Notes: generated by a model not told the origin, from the letters alone. DNA of 64,000 nt from Craterostigma plantagineum (GCA_027422505.1 JAPQWV010000018.1:14154001-14218000), one strand, 5' to 3'. Shown: positions 34,199 to 46,411, counted from the stretch's first letter. Made by a program: numbers and translations.

Positions 34199-37100
34199 TT
34201 AAGGCTTTAAGCCCTTCCCTTTAGTCAACCTTTCAACTGCATCTCTATTTAACACTTTTGTTAGCGGATCCGCAATGTTATTAGTAGTTTTCACGTAATC
34301 AATCAAGATAACCCCAGTTGATAGCAGTTGCCGAACGGTATTATGTCGACGACGTATGTGTCTCGACTTACCATTATACGTAGTACTCTGTTCTCGCCCA
34401 ATCGCCGATTGACTATCGCAGTGTATGCATATCGGCGGCACAGGATTTTCCCATTCCGGGATATCCTCCAAAAAATGGTGTAGCCATTCAGTTTCTTCTC
34501 CACATTTATCCAAGGCGAAGAATTCAGATTCCATAGTGGATCTTGCTATAAACTTTTGTTTCGAGGATTTCCACGACAAAGCAGCTCCAGCGAGTATAAA
34601 CACATAGCCGCTTGTGCTTTAGAGTCCTTCATGTCGTATATCCAGTTTGCATCTGTGTAGCCTTCTAACACAGTCGGATATCGACCATAGTGTAATCCAT
34701 AGTCTCGAGTATACCGTAAGTATCTCAAAACCCGTATTATAGTGGTCCAATGATTCGCACTTGGATTTCTCGTGTACGAACTCAGTTTGCTTATAGCATA
34801 AGCAATATCTGGCCTAGTACAACTCATTAGATACATCATGCTTTTGATAATCCGGGAGTATTCTACTTGAGCAATAGCCTCACCGCGATTTTTACAAATG
34901 AACACTTCGATCTAATGGCGTTCTAGCAACACCCTAATCACCCCTGCAGAATTTGTCGAGAATTTTGTCTACGTAATAAGCCTAGCTCAATACAAGACCG
35001 TTACTCGTTCGTTTGATTTTAATTCCTAAACATGTCCGCAAGTCCCATATCTTTCATGTCTAATTTCGAATTTAACATATCCTTGGTAGACTTGACTATT
35101 TTGTCATTACTACCAACAATGAGCATGTCGTCTATATAAAGACATAAAATGACGTAGTCATCGCCTGTTTCCTTAGAGTAAATGCATTTTTCTCATTCTC
35201 ATTGATTTTAAAGCCGTAGTTGATCATCGCGTAATCAAACTTTTCGTACCACTTCTTAGGGGCTTGTTTCAAAACATACAAAGATTTGATCAATATACAA
35301 ACTTTCTTTTCAGTTCCACGAGCACGAAAACCCTCGGGTTGCTCCATATACCGTTTAAGAAAGCTGTTTTGACATTCATTTGATGTACTTCCAAATTTCT
35401 TAAGGACGCGATAGCAAGTATCATCCTTATCGAATTTATTCTCATCACAGGAGAAAATGTGTCAAAGTAATCTAAGCCTTCGCATTGCTTATATCCTTTG
35501 ATAACAAGTCTGGCTTTATACTTTTCCACAGACCCATCTGTTCTCATTTTCCTTTTAAAGATCCATTTTGATCCTAAAGGTTTACATCCCTTTGGGAGAT
35601 CGACTAACTCCCAAGTATGATTCTGCAAAATAGTATCATTCTCGCTCTTTATGGCTTCTTTCCATAAAGGCCTGTCCACGGAGCTCACTGTCTCGTCATA
35701 AGTCAGTTGGTCCTTTTCAATCGAATTTCTAATGAAGTCGTCACCGAAAGAATTCCCTATTCGGGCACGCTTGCTTCGTCTCTGTTCAATCTCATGAACC
35801 GTATTAGAAATCTCGGTTTCTATATAATCTCGTTTAGATGTACCTGATCCATCATTGGATTTATAAGGAAATACATTTTCAAAGAAAAATGCATACCTTG
35901 ATTCCATGACCGTGTTCTTGTGTATATTCGAAATTTTCGAATAAAAGACAAGAAATCGATATGCCGTACTATTAAGTGCATATCCTATGAAAATACAGTC
36001 TACCGTTTTAGGACCAATTTTCACCGCTTTAGGCATAGCACATCTACCTTCGCTAAACACCCCTAATTCGCAAATGTTGGTACGAAGGCGTCTTTCCTTT
36101 CCATAACTCAGTGGAGTTTTATGCACTTTTTTGAGGTATCCTATTTAATAGGTAATTACTCGACAAGATAGCTTCCCCACATATTACGCGGCAGACCTGA
36201 ACTCAGTAACATCGCATTCATCATTCTTTTAATGTGCGATTCTTTTGTTCGGCCACTCCGTTTGAGTGAGGTGAATACGCGCAGTAACTTCATGGACGAT
36301 ACCATGTTCCACACAGAAGCTCCCAATTGGCGCTTTTCGTATTCTCCGCCTCGATCACTTCTCAATCTTTTAATTTTCTTACGAGTTGCGTTTCAACTTC
36401 GGTTTTGTAGAGAACGAATTTCTCTAATGCTTCGCTTTTGCTCTTAAGCAAATAAACATAGCAATATTTGGTGCAATCGTCAATAAATGTTATAAAATAG
36501 TTATTGCCACCACGTATTTGAACGTATTTCAAATCACATATAACGTTATGAACCAACTCAAGCGGTTCGGTACTTTTTGCTACCGAGGGGAAGACGATCT
36601 CGTCATTTTTGCTTCAACGCAAATTTCAGATTTATGTTTCGAATTAATTTCGAATGTTGGAATATGGTCCATGTTAATTAATTGACGTATCGATTCAAAA
36701 TTAACGTGACCTAATCTACCGTGCCGCAATTAAAAGATTCAAGCAAGTAAACGGAAGAACGTTTTTCATTCTCATTTACAATAGTCATTACATTAAGCTT
36801 GAACAAACCATCACATGCACTGCCTTTACCAACAAACACACCCGACTTAAACAATATCACTTTTGTCGGATTCAATAATAATACGAAAACAGTGCTTCTT
36901 TAATAGGAATCCCGAAATTAGATTTTTCCATATCTCCGGAACATACAACGCATCTTTTGAGCATCAATAATTTCTCGGAAGTCATTTTGAGCATCACGCT
37001 TCATTTTCCCTCGACGGTAGCAACAGCCGAGTTGCCCATGTAAATCTTTTCTCCATCAACCGGCTCACGGGTAGAGAAGAGTCTACGGTTCGTGCACACA

Positions 37101-38036
37101 TGACGTGTAGCACCGATATTGATCCGCCATTCTAGTGGATTCGACTCAATCATGTTTACCTCCGAAACGACAGCAAGAAGATCTAGATCATCGACACCCT
37201 TAGTGATGTCTTTAATCATATTAGCTTCGTTGCTTTGTTTTGGCAGGCGAAAATCCGCCGACTTGTGGCCCAATTTACCAACTTTCCCTTAAATTCGTAC
37301 TTTTGCTTCGAGACACCTCCGGTCACCCTGAGTTTCGTTTTGCTCTTATCGACAGACTTGCCTTTCTTAGAACCATGCTCAAGCATGTTCACGTTTGGGC
37401 TCGGATGAGTTCATAACTCTCCGTTCGGATCCTCTATTGTCTTTTTCGATACGAAGTCTAACAATCATGTCTTCCAAAGACATCTCTTTGCGGTTATTCT
37501 TGAGATAGTTTTTGAAGTCTTTCCAACTGGGAGGCAGCTTTTCAATAATAGCCGCCACTTGAAAAGATTCACTCAAAATCATCCCTTCTGCAAGAATGAC
37601 GTGCAAGATCGATTGAATCTCTTACACTTGACTGATAACAGTCTTCGAATAGACCATCATATAATCAAGGAACTGTCCGACAACAAGTTTCTTATGCCGG
37701 CATCCTCCATTTTAGATTTCCGGTCTAGCGACTCCCTTAATTCCTTAGCCGTTTCCATCCCACAATATACATTTTATAAAGTGTCGCTCAGTGCGTTCAA
37801 GATGTAATTACGGCATAAGAAATCGGTGTGCTTCCATGCATCTACAACGGTCACCACCTCCGGAGTCGTTACGCTTTGGGCACCTTGGGATTGTCCTCCT
37901 TCAGGTATGTGGCCAGGTTGAGCGTGGTGAGATAGAACATCATCTTCTGTTGCCATCGTTTGAACGTCGAAGTTGTCCCCGTAAACTTCTCTGGCTTCTC
38001 CAAGTGGTTGACAGGTACGTTTGGCTTCGCCGCCAT
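34199..38036 (-). pseudogene. Copia element 1 gag-pol, multiply frameshifted
   Basis: It starts MAAKPNVPVNHLEKPEKF at 38036. Gag motifs are FKRWQQKMMFYLTTLNLATY and AWKHTDFLCRNYILNALSDT. Protease near 37110 reads INIGATRHVC, so the catalytic Asp-Ser of DSG is lost. The integrase spans about 36556-36156. The IN-RT junction (36126-35290) contains ALNSTAYRFLVFYSK, NHTWELVDLPKGCKPLGSKW and KARLVIKGYKQCEGLDYFDT. The RT active site near 35120 is YIDD. RNase H (34905-34199) contains [25 protein letters not shown] and [11 protein letters not shown]. It is split over at least eight frames or segments and cannot make a polyprotein. Confidence 0.9.
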
Positions 38037-38159
38037 AGGTACGGCAGTGGGGATAACAAAAGCAGTTGGGAGAACGACATCGTTCCCGGTAGAACCTTGG
38101 TTGTTGGGAAGTCCACGTTGTCTGACATCTACGTGGGATCGTCGGATCTATTCTAAGAT

Positions 38160-38679
38160 TGTTGGCCGAAAAGAAAAATATTCGAAGATTGTGTCGCACA
38201 TAATTTCCGTAAAATAGATTCGCTCCATCACATATGTGATAGAGGTTTTATTGAGCGTCTATTTCCCAGGATAATTTGAAAACTCGGCGTTGTCTTAGCA
38301 CAAAGACGACACCGACGACGAACGGAATAAGAACGATAGCATAAACAATTTTGATGAATGTTAGCATTTTTTTCTCTTTTCTTTTCGTATCTTGTATTTT
38401 TTTCTTAGGCTTAATGATCCTTTTTATAATAATTTTTTTTATAAATTTGATGACAACGTTTGAGGAATTGTTTTTAACCACTCCATCACAAAGCCATCAA
38501 CCGAACCTTCTAGAAGTCGGGCCTTCTAAAAGTTGGGCAGTTATTAGGCCAAAATCGAAGCCCAATAGCATTTAATTTGGAAGCCCAATTCATTAAGTAG
38601 AAATATTTTTTTTTTCACTTAATTCCTCATTCACATCAAAATAATTTATAAAATCAACTATAATATAAACTATCTAACA
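38160..38679 (-). repeat. 5' LTR of copia element 1
   Basis: 520 bp, aligned with 33134-33670. It ends CTATCTAACA directly before the CTCTC target duplication. Confidence 0.9.
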
Positions 38680-38995
38680 CTCTCAAGGCTCTGAGTTTGA
38701 CTTGGGAGGAAATCCGTACAAACTGCGTAATTTTCCTAGAAAAGGCGAGGGATTTCCATCAGGACGATGAGTGCTTCTGTCTGTTAAGGCATGGGTTATA
38801 ATGGTAGGATGTGGCATGAACTGTGGTCCGATTAATGCTTGAGAGAGAATGTACTTATGGTTGTCTGAACGAATTTCCTTGCATGTTTTCGTAATGCCGT
38901 GTGAGTGAATAATAATAGTTGATCGACGTTACGTTACTTCATTATTCGATCGGTGTTGTGTTCACTAGTGCAGAAATGCATATGGGCGAGTTATA

Positions 38996-39340
38996 GGTCA
39001 TGGGCGACGGTTTCAACGCGTCGCCCAGAGCCCCGTCGCCCATCATCGCAATTTTGGGCGACGCACGTACACGCGTCGGCGAAGATATATTATGGGTGAC
39101 GGGTCTTGCAGAAGCCGTCGCCCAAGTTATTATTGTGGATGCTTTTTTTAATCATGGGCGACCGTCGCCTATTGTGTATTCTCAGGTTGGGCGACGGTTT
39201 CTTTAAGAAACCGTCGGCCATGCCCGTTTAACTTACACATGGGCGACGTCTTTACTGAAGAAGTCGTCGTCCATGATGTAATATTAATTTTTAAAATAAT
39301 ATATGGGCAACGGATCCTTGGATCGGAACCGTCGCCTATT
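38996..39340. repeat. Left subterminal repeats of the CACTA element
   Basis: At least eight occurrences, in both orientations, of ATGGGCGACGG or its complement, often paired as short hairpins (for example GGGCGACGGTTTCTT with AAGAAACCGTCGGCC). In CACTA elements such motifs bind the element-encoded TnpA/TNP1-type protein. Confidence 0.8.
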
Positions 39341-39711
39341 CCTATATTTGTTTTAAAATATTTTTTCTGTTTTATTTGTGCCCCCAACAAACAATTCCAA
39401 AATCAACATAAATCCAAAATAACACCAACAATCAATCACTTACTAATAATCTTAAATAAAATCAACAGTTACATCATGTCCAACAAATAAATATCGATCC
39501 TCGTAACATAAACACAAATATATAACATGAAAGTCGTCTAACCTACATCAAATATTGCATAAAATGCTCCGCCCACAATTCACGTACTTTATTGAGCTTT
39601 TCGACGCCGTAAGAGGAGCGCTCTAGTATCTATAAAACAGAATAATGTTAAAACATACTAATAAACATATAATAAACTTGAAACTTAAAGAAGATGATGG
39701 TTTTAAAGTTC

Positions 39712-40245
39712 AATACCGTTGGAAGGTTGTATCATCTCTGCCGATACGATTGCAGATAATATCGTGCATGTATCTCATGACGTAAAATCCACATAACTCA
39801 CTCCCGCTCGGTTGTCGTGGGCACTAATTTACAAATATTTCCATGTGATCCAATATCGAATAATGGTAATAATTTAACACAAATAACTTTCAAATTCATT
39901 TGTCAAATTAATGCAATCCTTGCATCTCTTCCAAGTAACCTTCGCTTTCCTATTCCGATTTTGGACTGCACCCGTCAGCGAAGCCGTGAGAATTGCCCTG
40001 AAACTCGAAAGTAGGTAAAATAAATTAATGTTTTAATATAGAGTTACTAATATATGAACTTTATTGTATATAAAAACTTACGCATCTATTTGAGGACGAA
40101 TCTTAACTTCCTTACGCCGATGTTCAGTGCGAGCGAATCGAACACATATACCGCGTTTGAGGAAAAATCGATGACCAGTAGAATCCAATGGTCACTAAAA
40201 CAAACGAAACGAAATGACTGTTTACAACATAAGCTATAAATCAAG

Positions 40246-40284
<39 letters not shown>

Positions 40285-40473
40285 TTCTTACCCGTCACAA
40301 AAGGGCGCAAATAAGTAAGTGTCAGCCACATGCGCATCTTTGATAATAGCAGCCAGGAAATCAACTTCACTATTGGATGTCTCATTATGTTTCATAGCCG
40401 CTAGACGACTCTGTTCGCGACACTTGATCTTCTCAGCCTCCTTATTAAGATACCTGAGAATACGATTACTCAA
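39712..40473 (-). pseudogene. Ulp1-type (C48) cysteine protease domain of the CACTA gene
   Basis: Read on the minus strand as several exons. 40473-40288 holds FLAAIIKDAHVADTYLFAPF. 40230-40086 holds the catalytic His in SDHWILLVIDFSSNAVYVF and Asp in VFDSLALN. About 40000-39930 reads ILTASLTGAVQNRNRKAKV. 39830-39720 holds the oxyanion Gln and catalytic Cys in CPRQPSGSELCGFYVMRY. All four catalytic positions of SUMO-protease-like Ulp1 are present. An (AT)n repeat at 40243-40280 lies in an intron. Intron borders are my inference, so intact expression is uncertain. Plant CACTA and MULE elements are known to carry such Ulp1 genes. Confidence 0.7.
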
Positions 40474-40899
40474 TAAAATGCATAAAAGCGAAAAATAAAA
40501 CTTTCAATGGCTTATGTTTCAACGAAATATTAAATAATACCTCAAAAAAAATTGAATAACTGAGGAATCCACACTCACGAGCTTGAACAGATCGACGGAG
40601 TCATTGTTGTCAATGTACACAAAGTAGTTTTCATAACTTAGATTTTAGTAGACATCTCTCATACAGAATGGGAGGGAAGTTGACATTCGTCGATCGTCTC
40701 GTGTCGCAAGGTAATCGAACTGCTGGCGACACTGCGTGCTCAAACTACGCACGACCCTATGATCGAGGCGTGCGATGTCATCATCTTGATGAATGGACAC
40801 ATTTGGCGCTTTCGCTGGCGACTTTCCTTTCCGTGCCTACAAGTAGAATATGTTACTAAACATTATTATTCGAAAATCAATAAAGAGTACTTTACTACC

Positions 40900-42060
40900 G
40901 CATTATTCGAACGTATTAACTCTCTTGGCCACTGAACGTAGCTGCCTAGTGCATCTCCAAGAGTTATCAAATGCATAGTTGGTACAGGCAGTTGGACCTC
41001 GCCGAGAACGACGGTATCAACGGAGACAACAACGTTGTCTGCAGTAACCGATGTTCCATGAATTTGTGAACGTCTTTCAGTGACGGTGCGAAGACCGACA
41101 ACCTATAACGTCCCTTCGGTGTCTAACATCAATCGATGCCTATGATACTATACGATTTAAAAAGAATAAATTGTTAACGTTACTAAGACATTAAGTCGTT
41201 GCACATTAAACAATAATTAAGAATAAATGCATACCGTCATATTCATCGACAACGGAAATGGATCTAAGGCTTCGCCTCCTTAACCGCGAGAACTCGGTAT
41301 CTGGTTGGGAGGGTCAAATCCAACATTGCCGCGGGCCACTTCGTCCTGCTCCCGCTTGGGCACTGGAAGGCCCATTTGAGCGAACATAGCCCTCATCTCA
41401 GTCTCATCTCCTCCCGCATCTCGTCCCTGAACTCGGCCCTCATCTCCTCCCGCATCCCGGCCCTCAACTGGTCTCTCAACTCGGCCCTCAATTCGGCCCT
41501 CATTTGTTCCATGGAAACTGGCTCGATGAGGGCCTCGATCGCTCGGATGGGTTGCCGAACATGCTCCGTATCGTCTCATCCTTCCCACATCCTCTAGGTC
41601 GCCCGCTATGATCGGGTTTCCATGAATTCTCGACAACGCGTCTTTGTGCCTATTAGGGATAAATTCTCCTCGCGCTTCTTCGGCGTGCACCGCTCTCTAT
41701 CTGTCAATAATGAGTTATTGTAAGTAAGATATATATGTGTGAGATACTTTTATAAAGTAATACACTTACCAATCTCTCAGCCAGATCTCGATTCGTCGAG
41801 TTGTCAAGGTGATACTGACCATCTTCTCCTCTACTCATTCGGCTACGAAAATAGTCCTTAATTCTATTATTTCCTTGGAGGATTGATTCGGATATTTCCC
41901 TGTCTTCGGGGGGCATGTGCGTTAGCGGGTCCTCCTTAACCCATTCGGCTCGCCGCCTATATACCCCGTCGTACCGAGATGGTGTAGGTATAAGTGGTGA
42001 GTCTGGCTTTGTTTAGCCTTCTGACTAATCTCCTGCAATATTCATAAAATAAAAATAGGT

Positions 42061-42099
<39 letters not shown>

Positions 42100-42310
42100 A
42101 AAAATTAGAGGGCTATCAAAATTTCACCTGAAATTCCGCGGCTTCCTTATAGTTTCTCCATGCCTGCAATCCTTCCTGACTGAGGTGCTCGTACTCGTTA
42201 GCCAGCTCAGACCCTTTCTTCTTCTCCTTGACAGCATATTTGTGCTTCCAATTCTTGCGAAGCTCACCGGCTTTCTTGAGGACCTTCTTTTTTTCATAGC
42301 AGGATTATCA
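40900..42310 (-). pseudogene. TNP1 / Ptta-En-Spm-type plant transposon protein, upstream part of the CACTA gene
   Basis: On the minus strand: 42300-42124 reads KKVLKKAGELRKNWKHKYAV and LSQEGLQAWRNYKEAAEFQ in a frame other than the longest ORF. 41916-41704 (starting MPPEDREISESI) and 41690-41280 (EEARGEFIPNRHKDALSRIHG) follow, with a repeated Arg/Gly/Glu stretch (EGRDAGGDEGR), then GEVQLPVP and LGDALGSYVQWPRELI at about 41010-40915. This order matches the plant transposase-associated TNP1 family, which binds subterminal repeats. The parts lie in different frames, probably joined by introns, possibly with decay. It continues into the Ulp1 region. Confidence 0.6.
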
Positions 42311-42319
42311 GGCAAGTTT

Positions 42320-43740
42320 CAGTTCCGCTGATAATATATTTTGGGTATAATTAATATTAATTATATACAACAGATAACGAACACAAGTAAAATAATCACT
42401 AAATTACCTGAATGTCTGCCCTAAGTACTTCCTTGAGCCTGACGTCGATTCTGCGTCAATTGGTCACGTAGTTGGTAATGATCTTGTCACGTGACCAATG
42501 TAGTTGCTAAATTTCACCCTGGTATCATTGTCAGGGCCGATGCATGTACCGGCGTCGTTGAACTGCAGGATGCACTTATCCGAGTCAGCGGTCAACTTCT
42601 TACGGAGATTCTTCATGTTTTACGGGCCTCTCTTGTGCCTATTCGTTCCGCTTGATTCGGTATCAGGCGAGGAAGATGTGGGGGGATCCGAAGATATTGT
42701 ACCTGAAAAAATAACAAGAAATGATTTACTTGGCAAAAAAAAACATATGACAATGTAGATTAATAGAAAACGAGTATCTACAAAAATTTTGAAAACTAAA
42801 AAAATTTGGCAGCTTTCCCACAGTTCTCCAAATAGAAGAAAAAATATGAAAAGGATATACATTCAATCTATATGTCTACCCGGAGAACATTTAAGAGAAA
42901 TGCAAACCAAATTTTTCATCAACATTGATGCTCAAACGCACATTTACATCCTAAAGCGACAGTGAACGTTTAAGAACGGTCCCAAACGGGGACCATTCAA
43001 GGTTTTCTCCAGGAGAAACCTTGAACGAGTATCTAAGGTTAAATAAAGACTTAAATTCACAAAGACGAAAGCACATAAATCAAATACGGGTTTGAAAACT
43101 TACGTAATCGCCCGTAGAAGTCAAGCACGAATTTCACCCGAAATTCGCCCAAGCATGAATATCACCCAAAGTTGACCCAAACCTAAGTTTCGCAAAAATA
43201 AGCTCAATATCAATCTCAAATCGAATATATCAAGGAATTAAACCAAAATTACGCACGGAATACCCAAAATTTCGAAAGAGCGGTTCATGAAAAAATTCAA
43301 TGTTCGAAGATTAAAAGCATAAATCGCGTATACAATGAGGGAAATGGCTAGGAGATATCTTACCGTGTTGTCGTACAACGGAAAATAATCGTCGTGCTGG
43401 GAAAATTCGCCGATAGAGGAGATAGACACGCCCCAATTCGACCCAAGATCCAAAATTGACCAAACTTTAACCAAAAACCTAATTTCGCAAAGATCAAGCT
43501 TAATATCAACCTTAAATCAACTATAACACAAGAATAGGCTACGAAATCGCATAAAGCAAGCTCCAAAACCGCAAAAAATTGAAACCTAATTTCGATTAAC
43601 TACCAATTTCGAAACTATAAAGCCATAGATCGCAAAATACATAGAGGGGAATCACTTAATGGACTCTTACACTGTTCTCCAAGCTCGGATACATCAGAAA
43701 TCGGTCGAATTTCGCCGAAAATCACCTAAAGCCGCGCCTC
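42320..43740. other. CACTA interior upstream of the TNP1-like gene
   Basis: No transposase motif was found. Several short ORFs on both strands have no features. It probably contains 5' exons or promoter sequence of the minus-strand gene. Confidence 0.4.
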
Positions 43741-43803
43741 ACTTATATTTTTTTCTTCTGTTCGAATGATAGTGGGGAAGAAGGTGGGTTTTTTAAAGCC
43801 TCA

Positions 43804-44215
43804 TGGGCGACAGTTGTTACAGAAAAACCCCGTAACCGTCGCCCATGACATATATATTTTAATTTTTAATATAAATCAGCTCATGGGCGACGGTTGTTAC
43901 GTAAAAAATCCCGTAACCGTCGCCCATGACATATATATTTTAATTATTTTATCAATCCGCTCATGGGCGACGGTTGCTACGAAAAAACCAGTAACCGTCG
44001 CCCATGATTAGAAAAATAATTTTTTTTAAAAAAAAAGTAATATAATAGGCGATGAGTGTGACGTCTTACCCGTCGCCGAAAGTTTACTAAAATCGTAGGC
44101 GACGGTTTTTTTTGAAACAACCGTCGTCTATGTACACCGAAACTTAAAAAAAATTACATTAATGCCACCACGTCTATTATGGGCGACAGGATTTTGCACG
44201 ACCGTAACCTATAGT
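43804..44215. repeat. Right subterminal repeats of the CACTA element
   Basis: Three tandem blocks of TCATGGGCGACGGTTGTTAC paired with GTAACCGTCGCCCATGA, spaced about 70 bp with AT-rich linkers (43801, 43881, 43960), then two degenerate copies. Each block can fold as a hairpin. Confidence 0.85.
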
Positions 44216-44249
44216 GCCGTGGCCTATTCATCATTTTCTAATAGTGGTT

Positions 44250-45289
44250 CTCTGAAGGCGTCGAAATGTCATCGTTGTAATAAATTTTTTGATCGTCGTT
44301 TGTGAACTTGTTTCTATCAAAAATCAATGTTACTTATGCATCAACGCGTCGGAGATTGGAGGTTACAGAGAGGGTGGGGAAGTACAGTAGAGGAGAGGTT
44401 GCTATGGTGTGTTCACAGTAGTTGATCCTCATAGTTGAAGTTGACCACTAGAGAAAATTTTCAACTAGATAACATTTGGTGAAAAGAAAATAAGTTTGAC
44501 GTTGTGTTAGAAGAATAAGCTTAATTATCTTTATGATGCCACGATTAAATGAACACAGAACACCTTGCCTTTACTTCAAGACCAAAAATAAATTAGACAT
44601 CGACCCTATTTTATCATCACAAGGTCGTTTCCTGTAAATATTTAGATCGTCAACATATATTGCTGCAACATACACTGCTGCCCTAATTTATCTTCTTTTC
44701 TTTTTTTTTTATGTAAAGTAAATCTTTATATATGTGGTTGAGACATGTACCAAGAAGCTGAAGTTTAATAGTTACTTGGTTCTCACTCTCCTTCTCAAGT
44801 ACAATAGCAACTAATATTTCGAGTTTCTAAACAATATGTAACAAGCATAAAGTCTATCTTGGTTTGACTGGCCCATCGCTTTCTTGGTCTAACTCGCTTT
44901 CGTCCATTTTCTGAACATTATGCTTATTCTTCTAACATCCCTTTCTAAACTTGGTTATTTCTTCCCAGCATTGCAAACTTATTCGCTAGATGCCTTCCTG
45001 AAAATATCCGCCAACTGATATTAACTTCCTACGTGGCATGGCTTCCACATCTCCCTTTTTGCTCACATATAGAATGGATCAGACGTCTGTGTTTGCACAA
45101 TTCGTGTTGGACCGAATTTTATCACGAGCTCTATTACTGACTTATTATCAATTCGAATTTGCGTAGGTTTTTTCGGATACAAACTCTCATTCATGAGTTT
45201 TCTCGAATCAGTGTCAGAGTAACCAACAATAACAAGTTCATTAGCACATGAAATAGATCGAATGATTAACATAAATAATACCTCTGCGC

Positions 45290-45340
<51 letters not shown>

Positions 45341-46019
45341 GAAGTGCGTGTTTATATGAACATTGTATTAAATCACGGCTGCTCAAATAAGTACCAAGTC
45401 GAGTGTATGCCTTCTTTAGCCAAGTTTCAGATTAATTTATTTTTCTGTACACCTGGTCTTCTCGGTTGTCTAGATCTCATTTACATCCTTACATTGCCGA
45501 TAAAACTTCGTTTATTCGTCCTCTTTGAGATTTGATAAGTCAAAATGATAAGTTATGACAGTTAAATTGACTAAAATGATATCATGTGCTTCATGTGTTA
45601 AATGTCGTATAAACTGACGATTAAATTAAGCATGGAACCAAAACGACCCAAAATTGGTAAAACATTAGAGACTAAAAGTGACGTCCCAAAATATGAAGAA
45701 CCAGAAACGCCCATACTCCAAACACTGAGAACTGAAATATCGTTCGCCCGGATAAAAACAGAAACATGGACATAGACAAGAAACACAAAGAGTTGGCGAC
45801 CACGACTAAAACTACAGACAAAACCCACAGTTCAATATTTACTCACGAAGAAACCAAAGCAAAAAAAAAATATACCTAGGCGACAACAACGAGATGTCCC
45901 CAAGTACTATATATACATCTCAAAATCTCTAACCTTTTCTTTTTTTTTTTCCAAAAATATCTAACCTTTTCATCAACAGATAATTCACACAACAAAATCA
46001 TCAACAAAAAGGAAATAAG
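44250..46019. other. Intergenic with copia scraps and an AT microsatellite
   Basis: No intact gene. It contains an RT scrap (44620-44700, minus; a degenerate YVDD region), an RNase H scrap (44930-45285, minus), an (AT)n run at 45291-45336, and from about 45890 the upstream region of relic gene copy 2. Confidence 0.5.
44930..45285 (-). pseudogene. Ty1/copia RNase H remnant
   Basis: The minus strand reads ELVIVGYSDTD, KPTQIRIDNKSVIELV and further on KGDVEAMPRRKLISVGGYF, degenerate forms of the copia RNase H words VGYSDAD, DNKSAIELAKNP and EQLADIFTK. It is heavily mutated. Confidence 0.6.
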
Positions 46020-46411
46020 ATGAGTCATCAGCTCTCAGCAAAACCCGCCTATTATGTTCTTCTTTTGATTATTACTACTTCACTGTTTGCCAATTTTCTC
46101 AGTTATTCAGACACAGCCATCGACGATTACTATTGCTCCCCTAGAAAATTGAAGACTCTTTTCAAGATAGGGACCTTGATTTGCTTCTCGAGAAGTTGAC
46201 GTATCAGACTTGCAATAATCCCCTTAAACGATCAAAACTCGGAGAAGTGTACTCTCAGGGAGAGGCCTACAACATAGCAACAATTTCGGATGAGGACTGC
46301 GTCATTTGCCTGGAGAAGGCAAGAGAGTTCTTACAGGACGAGGAGTGCTTCTTGTCTGTTATTCCATGGGTTATAATGGTGGGGTGTGGCATGAACTATG
46401 GTCCCATTTAA
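46020..46411 (+). pseudogene. Relic signal-peptide cysteine-rich gene, copy 2 (frameshifted)
   Basis: ATG at 46020 opens a frame of 59 codons with a signal peptide (cleavage likely near residue 25; hydrophobic YYVLLLIITTSLFA) and YYCSPRK, ending at TGA 46197. The homologous continuation lies in another frame (about 46045-46411, stop TAA): QTCNNPLK, DEDCVICLEKAREF, DEECF and GCGMNYGPI. A one-base shift near 46140-46150 would join them. The promoter TATATATA (45908-45915) and the leader match copy 1. If an intron or recoding joins the parts it could still be expressed, but I see no splice sites. The family is unrecognised. CVICLEK looks like the start of a RING finger, but the signal peptide and later cysteines argue for a secreted disulphide-rich protein. 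Confidence 0.6.

Larger units (their letters stand above)
33134..38679 (-). mobile_element. Ty1/copia element 1 (5.5 kb) inserted in relic copy 1
   Basis: LTRs lie at 33134-33670 and 38160-38679, both TGTTGGCC...TAACA, with a perfect 5-bp duplication CTCTC (33129-33133 and 38680-38684). The polypurine tract on the minus strand is CATGTGGGGGAT next to the 3' LTR. The coding region 38036-34199 is broken. The internal 5' end (ATCTTAGAATAGATCCG) does not match the initiator tRNA-Met site seen in the other elements. Divergence between LTRs is clearly greater than in the Ty3/gypsy element. Confidence 0.92.
30404..38842 (+). pseudogene. Relic signal-peptide cysteine-rich gene, copy 1, split by three transposons
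   Basis: Surviving pieces are 30404-30514, 32792-32848, 33045-33133 and 38680-38842. Between them lie a hAT element, a solo LTR and a copia element, each with its own target duplication. With insertions ignored, the pieces align end to end with copy 2 (46020-46411). The N-terminus is a signal peptide (MSHQLSKAIALILYLITTT). Cysteine motifs then follow: YGCSPEK, QTC, NCVIFLEKARDF, DECFC and GCGMNC near the end. Even without the insertions it has a stop after SFSRI and frame changes, so it was or became non-functional. I do not recognise the family; the spacing suggests a secreted disulphide-rich protein of roughly 110-120 residues. Confidence 0.75.
38963..44246 (-). mobile_element. CACTA (En/Spm) element, 5.3 kb
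   Basis: Termini are CACTAGTGCAGAAATG on the left and, inward from the right, CACTATTAGAAAATG. There is a 3-bp target duplication GTT (38960-38962 and 44247-44249). Both subterminal regions carry repeated GGGCGACGG/CCGTCGCCC motifs (38996-39340 and 43804-44215). The interior encodes a TNP1-like plus Ulp1 protease gene on the minus strand; no TnpD (Transposase_21) transposase is visible, so mobility would need help in trans. It sits about 120 bp after the end of relic gene copy 1. Confidence 0.92.

Noticed and set aside
46181..46411. RING-finger ubiquitin ligase
   Set aside because: CVICLEK resembles a RING start, but the later zinc ligands are not in RING order and the upstream frame carries a signal peptide.
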